From: Cochliopodium minus
Lineage: Eukaryota; Discosea; Himatismenida; Cochliopodiidae
DNA: 56,618 bases
Direction of reading: 5' to 3'
Assembly: GCA_024220525.1 (NCBI GenBank)
Contig: JAMYWO010000055.1
Span: 37,862 to 94,479, forward strand
Under the pieces are notes generated by a model. That model searched no databases. It saw nothing but the letters and a program-made list of their open reading frames with translations, and was not told the origin of the DNA. This document shows, one piece after another, positions 10,295 through 21,677 of this stretch. How positions within the stretch are numbered: the stretch's first letter is position 1; every line of letters starts with the position of its first letter. The translations under genes and the position numbers were made by a program.

Positions 10295-13200
10295 TTAACA
10301 AAACAGGAAAAATGAGTTGTTAAACAAAAAAATAGAAATATCAACATCAACCTTTAATCTTTCTTCACTTACTTTACTTGGTAAATGGTTCTCTGAAGAA
10401 ATTTTAAGTTTTTCAATCAATAAAGTAAGGACATCTTTTCTTAATAAATAAGTATCAAATACCACTGGAACAAACCTAAAAAAAAAATTTAAAATTTTTT
10501 TAAATATCCAATTTTTGAAAAAAATTACCATGATCCAGTCACATTTTTCATGGATAATTCACTATAATCCAAAATATCTGTTTTTTTTTTTAAAAATTAA
10601 TTTAAATGGTTTAAAATTGAAAATTTTTTTTTTTTACTTGAGTACGAAGAAGAGGAGATATAAGAATCATGATTTGTTGAATAAGTGTAGTTACTCCAAA
10701 AATTGGAATGATAATTGGTATCATATAAAGCAGGAGAAACTATGTAAGAATTATGATTAACAAGTTTAAATAAAACGAGAGGATCATCAAGAAAAGAACA
10801 AGTAGTGAAATAAAAAGAACAATTTTTCATTTGTGCAAAAAGTAACGACTCTAACTTGATTTTCTTGAAACTCACTTTTAATTCACCAACAAAAAAATAT
10901 TGCAAAACAATATTATTTTTTTCTGCGAATTTTTGCAATTTTTTTACGTGAAAGTGATGATTGGGGGAATTTATCTTTTCGTCATAAGAGATCCACAAAA
11001 CTACTTTTTTCCAATCGTACTCTACATTCATGATACCATTCACAACTTTTTCTATTTCTTTTATTTCTTTTTCAAAATGTAAAGCAATGCAAACACTAGG
11101 ATACTCTTTCATCTTCTCACTTTCTTTAATCTCAAAAAAATTAAATTTCCCTTCCAAAAAATTTAAATCAATTGATGCATTCGTTGAAAAATTTCCTGGA
11201 GAAAAAAAAAAGTTTAAAAAACATATTATTAGAAATAAATTTAAAAAAAAAATGTTGAAAACCATTTAAAAAAGGAGGAGGAAGATTAAGATGAAGAAAA
11301 AAGGGGTTGTGAGAATTTTTGGCTGTATTCCAGCTACCAACAATATTCCCTATTTGTAAAGAAAACAAAGAGGCTTTATTTTTCCAATGAAACAAGTTTG
11401 GATAGATCTTTGTCTCCAAATTTTCTAATAATCCTTTGTTGTAATGGAATTTGTAGTGAGGAGATATTTTGTCACAGTCTATTTCTTCCATCACTTCTCC
11501 CTTTTCTTCCACTCCCACTTTTAGTTCTACTTCCCTTCCAGTTTGTTTTTCTTTTAAACTCATTTTTTTGTTATTTACATTTTTATTGACAAATTCATTA
11601 AAATTTTCTTCTTTCGAATCCTATGAAAAATAATTTTGATTTTTTGTTTCATTTTTTTAAAAAAACAGAATTAATTTTTTGAAAATTTTAAAAGAGTAAT
11701 AAATTTTTAAAAGATCAAAAAAATATTACCATGAAAGAATTGAAAAGGAGAATGACATTTTCAATGTCAGATATTAAAATATTTGTGTTGACTTCAGCAT
11801 TATTTTTGAAAGAAGAAATTTTGGAAATTTCATTCATAATGTCATCCATTTCATCTCCTTCTTCTTCTTCACCGTCTCTTTCATTTTGATCGGACTCATT
11901 CAAAAGATTATTTTCATTAAAGGGAGAAGAGAGAGGGTTTGATGAAGGGAGAAAAAGGAGGGAATGAGGAGAATGGTTTTGAAGATATTTTTCCATAAAA
12001 AAAAAGGGACCCGAACCGAATATGGTTCTCTCTGCTTCTAAAATTACCAAAGTGATCATCTTTTTTGCTTTTTCAATTTTTTTAAATTTTTTTTTGATTT
12101 CTTCCAATTTTTTCGTGATTAATTTGATTTTTTCTTTTTCCCTGACGAATTCATTCCCCACAATTAAGTTAGTAGAAATTCCAAAGTATTTTGAAGAACG
12201 TCGAAACATTTCGAGACCCAAATCTTTTTTATTTGAAGTGAAAGAAACAACAGAAAAGAATAAGCCGTTTTTCTCCGAAACCTTGAAAAATTGGGGCAAA
12301 TCAAAGAAATCTTGGAGTATCTCTTTCTCCATTTTTGTTTCATTCACGTAAATATAAGATTCAAAAAAATGATCAAAGAAATCTATTTTTTCATTTTCTC
12401 TGTTATTTTTCAATGAAATTTTTTCAATTTCTTTTTCATCATCTTTCTTAATTTCTTTTAAATTATTTTTAAAATCAATATATGTTTTATTTTTATTTTT
12501 TATTTTTTGTTTTTTTTTAAAAAAATTTAAATTAATTTTTATTTACCTTTTTTGGTGTTGTAGACTGTAAAGGGGCTATTTTCAGTATCTGAATCTACAA
12601 ATTCAAAAGGTTTCACCAGTCCCATTTTCCTTATCGAAAGAGCATTCATTTTCTGACTTTCTAAAAATAAAGGATATAAACCTTCACCATACATTATCGG
12701 TCTATAATTAAAATTATTTTCAAAAAGTTGAATAAGAAAATATAGAATAAAATAAATTAAATAAAATAAATAAGAAAATATAGAAAAAAATAAAATAAAT
12801 AATAAATAATAAATAGTAAATAATAAAATAAAAAAATTTTCAAAAGAGTTTAAAAGAAAAGAAAATGAAATATTAAAAATAAATTTTTTTACAAATATTC
12901 ATCAGCAGGGATAATATTTTGTTTAATTGGAGTATTTAATAGTAATTTTGCTCCCGAAGGATTTAAAACCTATATGGTAGATTTTTTTTAGATTTTAAAA
13001 AATAAAAAATTTTAATAAAAATTTATTTGGAATTTTACATATGCAGCTAGGGAATAACTAAATTTCGGTTTAATGAACATATTATAAACATATCTTTCTG
13101 ATCCCTCTTTTTCTATTTCGTAGGGAAGTCTAAAGAGATAAAGAAAATCGAAATTTCCATTTTTAAGATCTTTTTTCATCTTCTTGCTTTCTTCCAAAAA

Positions 13201-13687
13201 ATTTTGGGCAAACATAACATCATCTTCTAATATTAGTGCAGGCTGATTTTCCTTCTCTACTATCTCCCATACTTTATTATTTAAAAATTATAAAAAAAAA
13301 AAAAATTTAAAATTAATTTCACTGAAAAAAAAAAAACAAATGTTGCTCACAATTAAAATGGCTCAGGAAACATCCAATTTCTCCTTTTGTCATAGTCCTT
13401 CCATAATATGAATCTCTCCAATTTTTGTAGAGGGACATTTTATTTTTTAGAAGAAATTCTTTTGTCAATTTGGAACCATCAACAGCTTCGTAGATAGAAT
13501 AAGGGATGATCCCATCGAAGATTTTGAGGGCTTTTTCCATCCTCTTCCTCCTATCTATTCTCCTCTTCAAATTGATCACATAAATTTTCTTAAATAGGAA
13601 ATCATCTTTGGTATATTTACTCTGCACCTTTCCTATGATCAATATAAGAAAAAATAAAAAGCTGGCCTGAAAGATTAATATTTTCAT
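10295..13687 (-). CDS. Multi-module glycosyltransferase: GT25 domain fused to PLOD-like GT and accessory GT domains
   Basis: Begins with a signal peptide or anchor (MKILIFQASFLFFLILIIGKV), so it acts in the secretory pathway. Module 1 is a GT25 (procollagen galactosyltransferase/LPS type): KKIYVINLKRRIDRR, TKGEIGCFLSHF, then ALILEDDV (DxD-type metal site), PSGAKLLL, IPADEYL and SDTENSP. Module 2 (about 11.2-12.47 kb) resembles the glucosyltransferase domain of lysyl hydroxylases, with SFTSNKKDLGLEMFRRSSKYF aligning to its N-terminus and LVILEAERTIFGSGP in the place of LFTDSYDVxFAxxP. The metal-binding Asp residues are not conserved. Module 3 (10.3-11.2 kb) resembles the accessory domain (YIVSPALYDTNYHSNFWSNYT, VPVVFDTYLLRKD). 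The frame stops where the 2-oxoglutarate hydroxylase domain would begin. No internal ATG starts a second gene: the exon near 12.47 kb is open back to its acceptor. Confidence 0.78.
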
Positions 13688-13747
13688 TTTTTTTATTTTT
13701 TATCTTGCAAAACTAATTTCCTAAACTAATATTTTTTTCAGAATACT

Positions 13748-15787
13748 TTAATTTTGATCAAATTTATACAAAGGAACATAACCTTGAGGAGGAAAATAAG
13801 GTTGGGGATTATTCTGTTGCTCAAAAGAGAGATTTTGTTGATTGGTCTGCAGGAGAGGATTGAAAGGAAGAGGCTGCTGTTGATTCGATTGTTGATTGGG
13901 ATCAAAAGGCTTGTAATCGAGCAGTTGTTGATTTGTTTGTTGATTTGTTTGTTGATTGTTAAGATGAAAAGGTTGTTGAGGATTATCATTTTGTTGCTGA
14001 GGATTATAAAAAGTCTGTTGAATATTTTGTTGATTGTTTTGTTGGTAAGGGGGATAGAGATCTCTTTGTCCTTTTTCCAAATGAGAAACATACTCAGACA
14101 ACTGGGAAATCTCGTTTTGTTGTTGCTGGGGGTTGATCTCGGAGAGGAGGGTGGGAAACGAAACGCTTTTTTCTTTTTTGAACTCTTCTTTTTTCTCTTT
14201 GAGTCTGTTTTCGAGGATTTCGATGGCACCAAAGATGTTTTTTTTCACGTTGGAAAAGCAGGTGGGAGTGAGGGCACAAAAAAGTCTTTTCAAGATCCTT
14301 AGGTTCTTCAAAACCATCAAGTAACTGTTTTGTTGTTGGTTGGGTATCGAAACTAATGGAAGATCTTTTTGCCAACTCAAATTTATACCATATTCCATAT
14401 CTATGTTTTTAATTAAAAAAAATTATTTTTTTTATATTTTTTTTTATTTTTTATATTTTTCATTTATTATTTTTGATTTTTTTTTTTAATTATTTTTGTT
14501 TTGATTTTTTGGATTTACTTTTGAGAGAATTTCTTAGATATTCTAACATTATGGAATACTCATCTTTTCCAGTTACTACTTGAGTATAAGAAGCCAAAAC
14601 GTCCTCAAAAGATTTTTTTACATAAGGATCTCTACAAAATAAAAGTAAAAAAAAATCAAAAAAAAAAAATAAAAAATAAAATCAAAAAATATAAAAAATA
14701 AAAAATAAAAAACTTAAACAAAAAAATAAAGAAAAAAAAAAAAAGTGTACCTAAATATCCCACCATAAGAACTTAAAGAATTGTTTTCTTGATATAGTTT
14801 AACAAAGACGAGTCTGGTAAACAAGAATTCACGGAAGGAAACGTCAAAGTTGGGATCTTTTTTCTTGAAGGAATTATTATTTTTTATTTCCGATTCTAAT
14901 TTTTGCCACATGTGGGAAAAGTAGTAATGTGAGGGAACTGATTGAGCCAACCTCATCATTTCTGCCACGAATTGATCTAATGATTTTTCTATCTCTGTAA
15001 ATTCGAACCTTGGTAAATAGTTTCTTTGGAAACAATCCACTATCAAACCACACCTAAAAGATTTAATGTAAATCAAAAAATTTTAAAAATGGAAAAATAT
15101 ATTAATAAAACAAAAATTGAAAACAAATTTAAATTTATTTTTTTAATATTTATTTTTTTTAAATTTTATAATTTTTTAAATAAAAAAAATAAATAGTTTA
15201 TTTTTGGAAATTTAATTACCAACTGTAAATGGATTCCACATCACAATCCATCATTATGGATGTTTGACTTCTTCTCACAAATGTTTCGATTTGAGAGATC
15301 AAGATGGCCCCATCCATTGGCCAATGCTTCAATATGAATTCCCTTGTGACATTCTGTGAATTGATGAGAGGGGTGATGATCAAATTGAGGATGTGTGTTT
15401 GTCCACATCTCAATATTTCGCATTCTAATCTTTTCAATACCAAATATAGGCATAATATTCTTTTTCTTTGTGCTGCTAATTGAGGCATCACATTTTTGAG
15501 CATTATTTTAGAATACCCGAATAATTGATCAATCTAATAATTATGTTGCAAAATTTAAAATTTTTTTTCAGACAAATATTAATGTGAACCTTATATTGGC
15601 TTTATTCATTTGTTATCAAATGATTTATATTTCTTATTGGAAACACAATTTTTACAAAATCTATGAGTTCTTTTCCTTCACAATAAAGAATGTCTTTAAT
15701 TTTTTGTACTGTCATTTTGGATTGATAGGAAGTCACAATTGAAAATCCCATGTATTGTTCTCCATTATCTACTTCATTTAAATCCAT
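13748..15787 (-). CDS. Unrecognised protein with Gln/Asn/Pro-rich C-terminal tail
   Basis: I do not recognise the family. The chosen start is MDLNEVDNGEQYMG (ATG at 15787). Exons appear at 15787-15661, about 15533-15229, about 15055-14751, about 14631-14524 and 14400-13748, all joinable in phase (for example ELIDF to IDQLFGYSK, and SIYSW split TG/G to CGLIVDCF). The first 280 or so residues look helical and globular, with conserved-looking segments such as QLAAQRKRILCLYLVLKR and CDVESIYSW. The last 217 residues contain a Lys/Glu coiled-coil-like stretch (ENRLKEKKEEFKKEK) and then a Gln/Asn/Pro-rich tail with repeated NQQ/TNQQ. Alternatively the tail is its own gene starting MEYGINLSW at 14398, because the upstream exon can also read to a TAA after SKSKKSKQK. 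Confidence 0.55.
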
Positions 15788-16281
15788 ATTCAACTTTATT
15801 TTACAATTCCTTTTCAAATTTTTTTTATTTTTCTTTTTGTTTATAAAAAAGATTTTGGTGGAACAGATCCCTTAAATTCAAAACACAAAGTTTATTTTCT
15901 TTCTTCAAACCTTCAATTTTGATCCAAAGAAAATTATATTCAAAAAAGAAAAAATATTTTTAAGAGAAAATAAAAAAAGAAAAGAAAAATTTAGCTAAGA
16001 TAATTGTGATATTGCTGGAAATTGAAGAGGAATGATTTAGGGGTTTTTCATTCATGATTTTCAAATCAAAAATATTTATAACGGGTACAATTTTTGTGGT
16101 AATATTAATATTTTGTTGTTTTACTGGAAAATAGAAATTATCAATAAAACAAAAAAACATTAGAAGAAAGAGGACAACAAAAATAAGACAAATTCCCTGA
16201 AAGCTATGGAATGAAAATAAAAATCTCCCAAAAAAAAAAAAATACAAAAAAACAAACCCAATCAAAAAAAAAAAAAAAGAT
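15788..16281. other. Intergenic region, divergent promoters
   Basis: AT-rich 494 bp between two divergently oriented genes. A minus-strand open frame rich in Phe/Ile (15960-16265) lacks an ATG start, and I do not accept it as a gene. Nothing else recognised. Confidence 0.6.
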
Positions 16282-16965
16282 ATGGAATTCCCAGATTTAG
16301 GTAAACATTGTAAAGTATCAACTTGTGATACATTAGATTTCCTCCCATTTCGTTGCCACAGTTGTGATGGTCATTTCTGCCTTAAACATCGCTTGCAATT
16401 TAATCATTCTTGTGAAAAATACGACAATAAAACAAGCACATTAACAACACCCTCAAATACACCCGTCAATAAAAATACATGCAGCATAAGAAATTGTAAA
16501 GAATCGAAAATGGTTCTTGTGGATTGCAATACATGCAAAAAATTGCATTGCCTTTCACATCGTAATGAAATGGACCATAGATGTAAAGGAAAGAAGAATG
16601 AATCAGAGGTGATAAGAATCGATTTTGTTCAAGTGGTGTGCAAAGGGCAAGAAAATCAATTTCTTCCTTTGAATGAAAGCTTGAAGAACGATTATCAATC
16701 ACTTTACAGAAGAATCAACCTCCTTTTTAAATTGGAGAATAATTTCGTCCTTAAATATGTGGATGATGAAAACGATTATGTCACTATTGTCAATGATAAT
16801 GATCTTCGAAATGCTTGGAGTGAGATTAAGGGCAATTCTGGCAAACATTTGACTGTTGTTGCTTTTCCTAAGAATAATATTAATTATAATACCGGTTGTG
16901 GTGTAGAATCCAAAAATATTCAAAATCATAGACCAAAAATAATCAAGAATTTGGAAATATTTTAA
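16282..16965 (+). CDS. Two AN1-type zinc fingers followed by a PB1 domain
   Basis: Single exon, 227 aa. Residues about 10-47 form an AN1 finger (CKVSTC, FRCHSC, HFCLKHR, FNHSC). A second follows at about 66-105 (CSIRNC, VDCNTC, LHCLSHR, MDHRC). The Cys/His spacing matches ZFAND1/ZFAND2-like proteins, which link p97 or the proteasome to stress-damaged proteins. Residues about 115-195 fit a PB1 domain: VQVVCKGQENQFLPL for strand 1, then an acidic OPCA motif KYVDDENDYVTIVNDNDL and a closing LTVVAF. PB1 domains pair with other PB1 or basic faces (p62, NBR1, PKC). An initial Lys typical of type-II/I-II PB1 is not clearly placed, so it looks like an acidic type-I PB1. AN1 and PB1 are both common; their fusion is unusual. 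The role, perhaps an adaptor in protein quality control, is inference. Confidence 0.82.
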   Translation: MEFPDLGKHCKVSTCDTLDFLPFRCHSCDGHFCLKHRLQFNHSCEKYDNKTSTLTTPSNTPVNKNTCSIRNCKESKMVLVDCNTCKKLHCLSHRNEMDHRCKGKKNESEVIRIDFVQVVCKGQENQFLPLNESLKNDYQSLYRRINLLFKLENNFVLKYVDDENDYVTIVNDNDLRNAWSEIKGNSGKHLTVVAFPKNNINYNTGCGVESKNIQNHRPKIIKNLEIF

Positions 16966-17361
16966 TTTCCAAAATTGAATAAAATTGTATAAATTAAAAA
17001 TTTTTATTATTTAATTTTCTTTCTTTTCTAATTAGGATCAAACTCCTTTTAACAAAAGTATGTTAACTATTTTTAGGACAAACTTGTCTTTTTATTATTA
17101 ATGAGTTTATTTTGAATAAAAATATTGAAATGTTGTCCTTGAATATAAAAAAATAAAAATAACTCATAATTTGGTCTCAATCTGGTCTCGATATTGAGAA
17201 TTTGAATGTGAATGCTCAATGAAAGGATAATTTTGTTTATCAAACAAGAATGTTTCATGGATGGAGTTAAATTTTTAAGAGAATAAAATTAATCAATTTA
17301 AATAATTTTGTTTTTATTCAAATGCTAGTTAAAGGAGCAAAGAAGATTTTTATTCAAATTG
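16966..17361. other. Convergent 3' intergenic region
   Basis: 395 bp of AT-rich sequence between the 3' ends of the AN1-PB1 and LRR genes. No coding or RNA feature seen. Confidence 0.6.
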
Positions 17362-18697
17362 TCAATTTACTTCTTCAGAAGAATTTCTTTTTCTTTTTCT
17401 TTTTCTAATATGAGGAGGAAATTTCAAATAATAGAAAAAATAAAGGAGGAGATTTTTGGAAAAATTGAGAGGAAAAGCATTGGTGTGTTTTTGTAGGAGT
17501 AAAAGAGTTTCAAACGTTTGTCTTAAAGATTTATTGATTTGTAATTGATCATCAACAAACTCCATATCGTTTAAAGAAAAAGAATTTTCTTCATCGAATA
17601 GGAGTGTTTTTAGAGTAAAATTATATTTTAAAAAATCTTTGAAAAAAAAAAGTGTTTCAATATCTTTTATAGAATTAAAAGAAAGGTTTAAATTATTCAA
17701 AGAAAGATTTGGGTTTATTTGTAGAGAATAACAAATCTGTTTCGCTGAATTATCACCGATTTCATTTCCTTTCAAATTTAATTTTGTTAAAGAGTAATTG
17801 CATTTCAACATTTCCGAAAAACACAACCCTCCCTTTTCTCCAAAATTATTGTAGCTTAAATCCAAATTGTTTACACAAAAATTATTTTCATTAAAAAATT
17901 TGGAAATAAAAAGAGCACCTTCTTCTCCAATTTCATTGTGAGACAACTTTAATGTTTTCAATGTGAAATTCTTTTTTAGACTTTCTAATAATTTTTGGAT
18001 TCCCATTTTCAAAGAATTTCCACTCAAATTTAATTTAACCAAATTTGAGTTGATCAAAAAATTCTCATTAATCATAATTGGAAAATTTTCGAGAAAATTA
18101 AAACTTAAATCAAGTGAAATGACATTCAAGCAAATCATTTTTTCAATTAATAATTTTGCACTTTCATCACTTAATAAATTACAACTTAAATTGAGAGACT
18201 CTAATGTATAATTGTTTTCTAAACATTCCATTATATGTTTAAATCCTTCATCTCCGATTGTATTTCCAGACAATGATAAATTTGTGAGATTATTTTCACT
18301 TTGAAGGTATTTGAACAATTTGTCTATTATCTCTTTTTCAAAATTTTCTTTTTTTGTGATTTTTTGTTTTTCTTTTTCTTCTTTCTTTATTTCTTCATTA
18401 TTATCTTGATTGCTTATTTCTATGCTTAAATCTAAACTTGTAAGGGATGTATTTCCTTCCAAATTATCTGTTATTCTCTTTATCTGCTCCAATTTCAATT
18501 TTAGGGGTTGTGTATTCACAAAGAAAAGAATATTCTCTTTAATCTTTTATTGGGAAAAGGAAAAATTGGTAAATATTTCAATAAAAGAGGAATTGTTGAA
18601 AATTTACTCCATCAATTATCAATTCCAATCTTTTTAATTGATCTTCCTCATTCAATTCAAAATTTTCCTCAATAATTTCTTTGTTATTTTCTTCCAT
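17362..18697 (-). CDS. Leucine-rich-repeat protein, ribonuclease-inhibitor/NLRC type
   Basis: Two exons. Exon 1 starts MEENNKEIIEENFELNEEDQ (ATG at 18697) and ends at about 18609. Exon 2 (about 18535-17362) continues in frame as RIFFFVNTQPLKLKL. At least seven RI-like repeats of about 28 residues follow the pattern LxxLxLSxNxIGDEGxxxI: for example LTNLSLSGNTIGDEGFKHI, LESLNLSCNLLSDESAK, LKTLKLSHNEIGEEGALFI, VNNLDLSYNNFGEKG and LTKLNLKGNEIGDNSAKQI. A Lys/Glu-rich insert (EEIKKEEKEKQKITKKE) separates the first repeat from the rest. No NACHT, F-box, kinase or membrane segment is seen, so it is a plain scaffold or binding protein with a short basic C-terminus (RKRKRKRNSS). Partner unknown. Confidence 0.8.
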
Positions 18698-18810
18698 TTT
18701 TTTTTTTTTTTTAAAATGAATCAAAAACTGAACAAAAAAAACTATGTCAACTTTAGTGGATTTAATTAAAAATCATTGTTGTTCTATGAAAACTATCAAG
18801 GACAGATCAT

Positions 18811-20770
18811 TTAATCCTTTGCATCTCTGATCCCTTCTTCACTGATTTCGAAGATTGCTTCAGCTTCAGGAAAACAAGGACTGTCGTAAACTTTGCACAC
18901 TCTTTGTTCTGCTCTTCCTTTTCTCAGATAAAGTCTTGTTGTCTTTTATAAAAAAAAAAAAAAAAAATGAAAAAAGAAAATAAATGAAAAAAAATTATTT
19001 ACAGAAGCATGTGCAAGAATATGCCCTCCTATTGGTTTCTTATTTGATGTAAATTAGTCTGTATAAATAAAGAATAAGGAAATTCTCTTACTTTTGGATC
19101 CTTGATAGAAATGTGAAAGGAAATATAAAAATAATATAAAAAAAATAAAGGAAAGAAATGGATAATTTACAGCATTGAACATCGCAGTTCCTCCTTTTTA
19201 AATATAGAGAAAAATTAAGAAATAATTTGGTTTAATAATTGTTGAATGAATTAATAATCTTTTACCAGAAGGATCTGCCATCACCTGATTTGTCAAGAAT
19301 ACCTAAATTGAAAGAAAAAGTAAATTAAGAAAAGAAATAATATTAAAGTAAAGAAACTTCATCTTACTGCAACATTGAATTCCTCTGATAATCTTACAAA
19401 AAATAAATGAATGTGGGATTAATTAAAATGTAATAAATGACAGATTATACTTCATGAGACTTGAGAGCATCTTTCCAAGCACTAAGAAAAGAAAATGATG
19501 GTAAATTAGAAAGTATAATGTAAAATAAAGAAATAGAATGAAGGAATAGGAATGGTTTGATAATTTTAAAATAAAAGAGGAATACCTTGTTGTCTTGTGG
19601 ACAATTCTCCTCTCCCTGAATAATCTGTTCTGAAAAGGGCGGTGATGGAATCCACAATCAACAAGCAGAAATGCTCTTCGATCATCTTTGCAGCCAACTG
19701 TTGGATCAAGTCTTGTTGGTGATCAACTATTCAAAAATAAAACAAACATTAAAAAAAGCCACAAAAAAAAAAGAAAAGATCAATAAAGGAGAAATCTTTT
19801 TTTTCTTACCGCTATAGGCTCTTGCGACGATGATGTTATCTAATACTTGCTCTGGATCGAGTTTCCAACGAGTTGCTATTTGAGAGATTCTCTCTGGTCT
19901 GAAAGTGTTCTCTGTGTCGATGAATGCCACTTTGCCATTGCCTCCTCCCATGTTCTTTGGAAGTTGGGCTGTCACGCAAAGAGTGTGAGCCATCTGAGAT
20001 TTGCCTGATCTAAAAAGAAGTAAAAAGATTTTTTAAAAAGTAATAATCAAAAAGTTTAAGTGAATATATTTAAAATATCTGATTAAATCATAATTGTCAA
20101 AACATTAAATAATTTCTGCAGATACATTATTAAACTCTTTTTTTCTTTTTTTTTTACCTGAACTCTCCAAAGACTTCTGTGATGCTCATTGTTTCTATTC
20201 CTCCTCCTATTAGCCCGTCCACTTGCGTAGAACCTGTAGAGACGCGTATGATGTTCTTCCTCTTCTCCATGCATATGTTCCCTGTTATGTAGCTGCTCAC
20301 ATGGAGTTTGTTGGCTGCCTCCCTTATTTTGTCTGCTTTTGCTTCAGAGATTCCCTTGATCAATATCAATTCTTTTTTAGGTCTCATTATCACAGCAGAT
20401 ATCTATGAGAAAAAATTAAAATTTGATTTTCATTGGTTGTTAATGTACAGTTATAATACGAATTGTAATATTAATTTATAAAAATTTAAATATTTCTTGG
20501 ATAATTTGATTTTAAAGAAAAATTTTTTTTTCTTACAGTGTAGATCCCTACAGCTTTTAACTTATTAATATCTCCAACACCTATTCCTACGTCTTGTAAT
20601 TTTTCAATCTCCACAAAAGTGCTTCCTTCCTCTTCTTCTTCTCCCTCTTCTCCTCCTTCCTCAACTTCCTTTTCCTTTTCCTTTTCTGCTTTCTTTTTTC
20701 TTTTTTAAAAAGATTACTTTTTTTTTTCTTATTAAAAAGTATCTCACATTTTTTTGACGGATGTGCTCAT
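18811..20770 (-). CDS. DMC1: Meiotic recombinase DMC1 (RAD51 family)
   Basis: RecA-type strand-exchange ATPase of meiotic homologous recombination. About eleven exons. The N-terminus has an acidic Glu run, then a helix-hairpin-helix domain ([33 protein letters not shown]). Walker A GEFRSGKSQ is split by an intron between GEFR and SGKSQ. Walker B is LLIVDS. Family blocks include [64 protein letters not shown] and a DAKD C-terminus. Features shared with DMC1 rather than RAD51 are [13 protein letters not shown] and GGHILAHAS; some positions ([21 protein letters not shown]) look RAD51-like, so RAD51 is the alternative. Exon 19092-19100 is only 9 nt (Asp-Pro-Lys), and 19171-19193 is 23 nt. The start ATG at 20770 has a GTGAGA donor after eight codons. 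Confidence 0.88.
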
Positions 20771-21677
20771 TCCTTTTTTGTTGAACAGTATTTTTAATTT
20801 TTTTTATATTTTTTTTTTTTGATTTGATTTCTTCTTTTTATTTGAGATTGTTAAATTGGTTTGAAAATAACAAAAAGATATTGTTTTGAAAATGATTCAC
20901 TTATTGGAAAAAGGATATTAAGATGTAATATAAATATTTTTTTCAAAATTTTTTAAATTTTTTTTTTGCGCAATTCAAAATTCTTTTATACATATTTTAT
21001 ATTACAAAACAAAAAAAAATCAAAAAAATAGAAAAGAAAGAATGGTGTTCTTATTGAAATACGACAAATACTTGTATTGTAATTTAAAATAAATAAATGC
21101 ATGATTAATTTGATCCAAGGCCTTTGAAACATCTTAAAGAATTTTTTTGTTGAGAGAAACACTCTTGAATTAAAAAATAGAAATCCATTTTAGAAGAGAA
21201 AGTTATCTACTTCACTCGATACAAGCTAACAAACTTTGTAAATTCAAGAAAAGTTTCAAAAATTCTATTTTTGGAAAAGTTGTTTAATGAACTGAGAAAG
21301 GATGGCAGTTAATAACAATGAAGAGACAAAGAGATGAGATTGAATTGGTTTCCTTTTGAGAATTCCTATTTACTCTTTAGAAAAGAAATTTATTTCATAA
21401 ATGTGTTCTTACTTCAACAAGAATTTGAAAAATTCAAATTAAAATCTTGCTAATGGATCTTTTTGAAGGGAAATTTTTATTTTGAAAGTTCTTTACCAAT
21501 ATTCTTTGCCATATTAAATTTTATCACAAAAAAAAATAATTTTCATATTAAATAATCTATTGTCCAAGTTTTCTAATATATTTAACAGAATTAGCAATAA
21601 AGGATGATTTCAGCCATAAATGATTTAATCAATAAAAAAAATAATTTATTATTGATTCGAAAAAAAAAAAAAAAAAA
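20771..21677. other. Intergenic region, DMC1 to THG1-like divergent pair
   Basis: About 900 bp, AT-rich, the longest gene-free stretch. Frames are short; no tRNA, snRNA-like box or repeat was recognised. It must hold both divergent promoters. Confidence 0.55.

Noticed and set aside
13754-14302. Long plus-strand frame (Leu/Ile/Arg-rich) opposite the Gln-rich tail
   Set aside because: It is the antisense of CAA/CAG-type glutamine codons, which reads as Leu/Ile; no ATG context or homology.
15960-16265. Possible small membrane protein on the minus strand
   Set aside because: No ATG start, Phe-rich composition produced by T-rich DNA, and no conserved feature.
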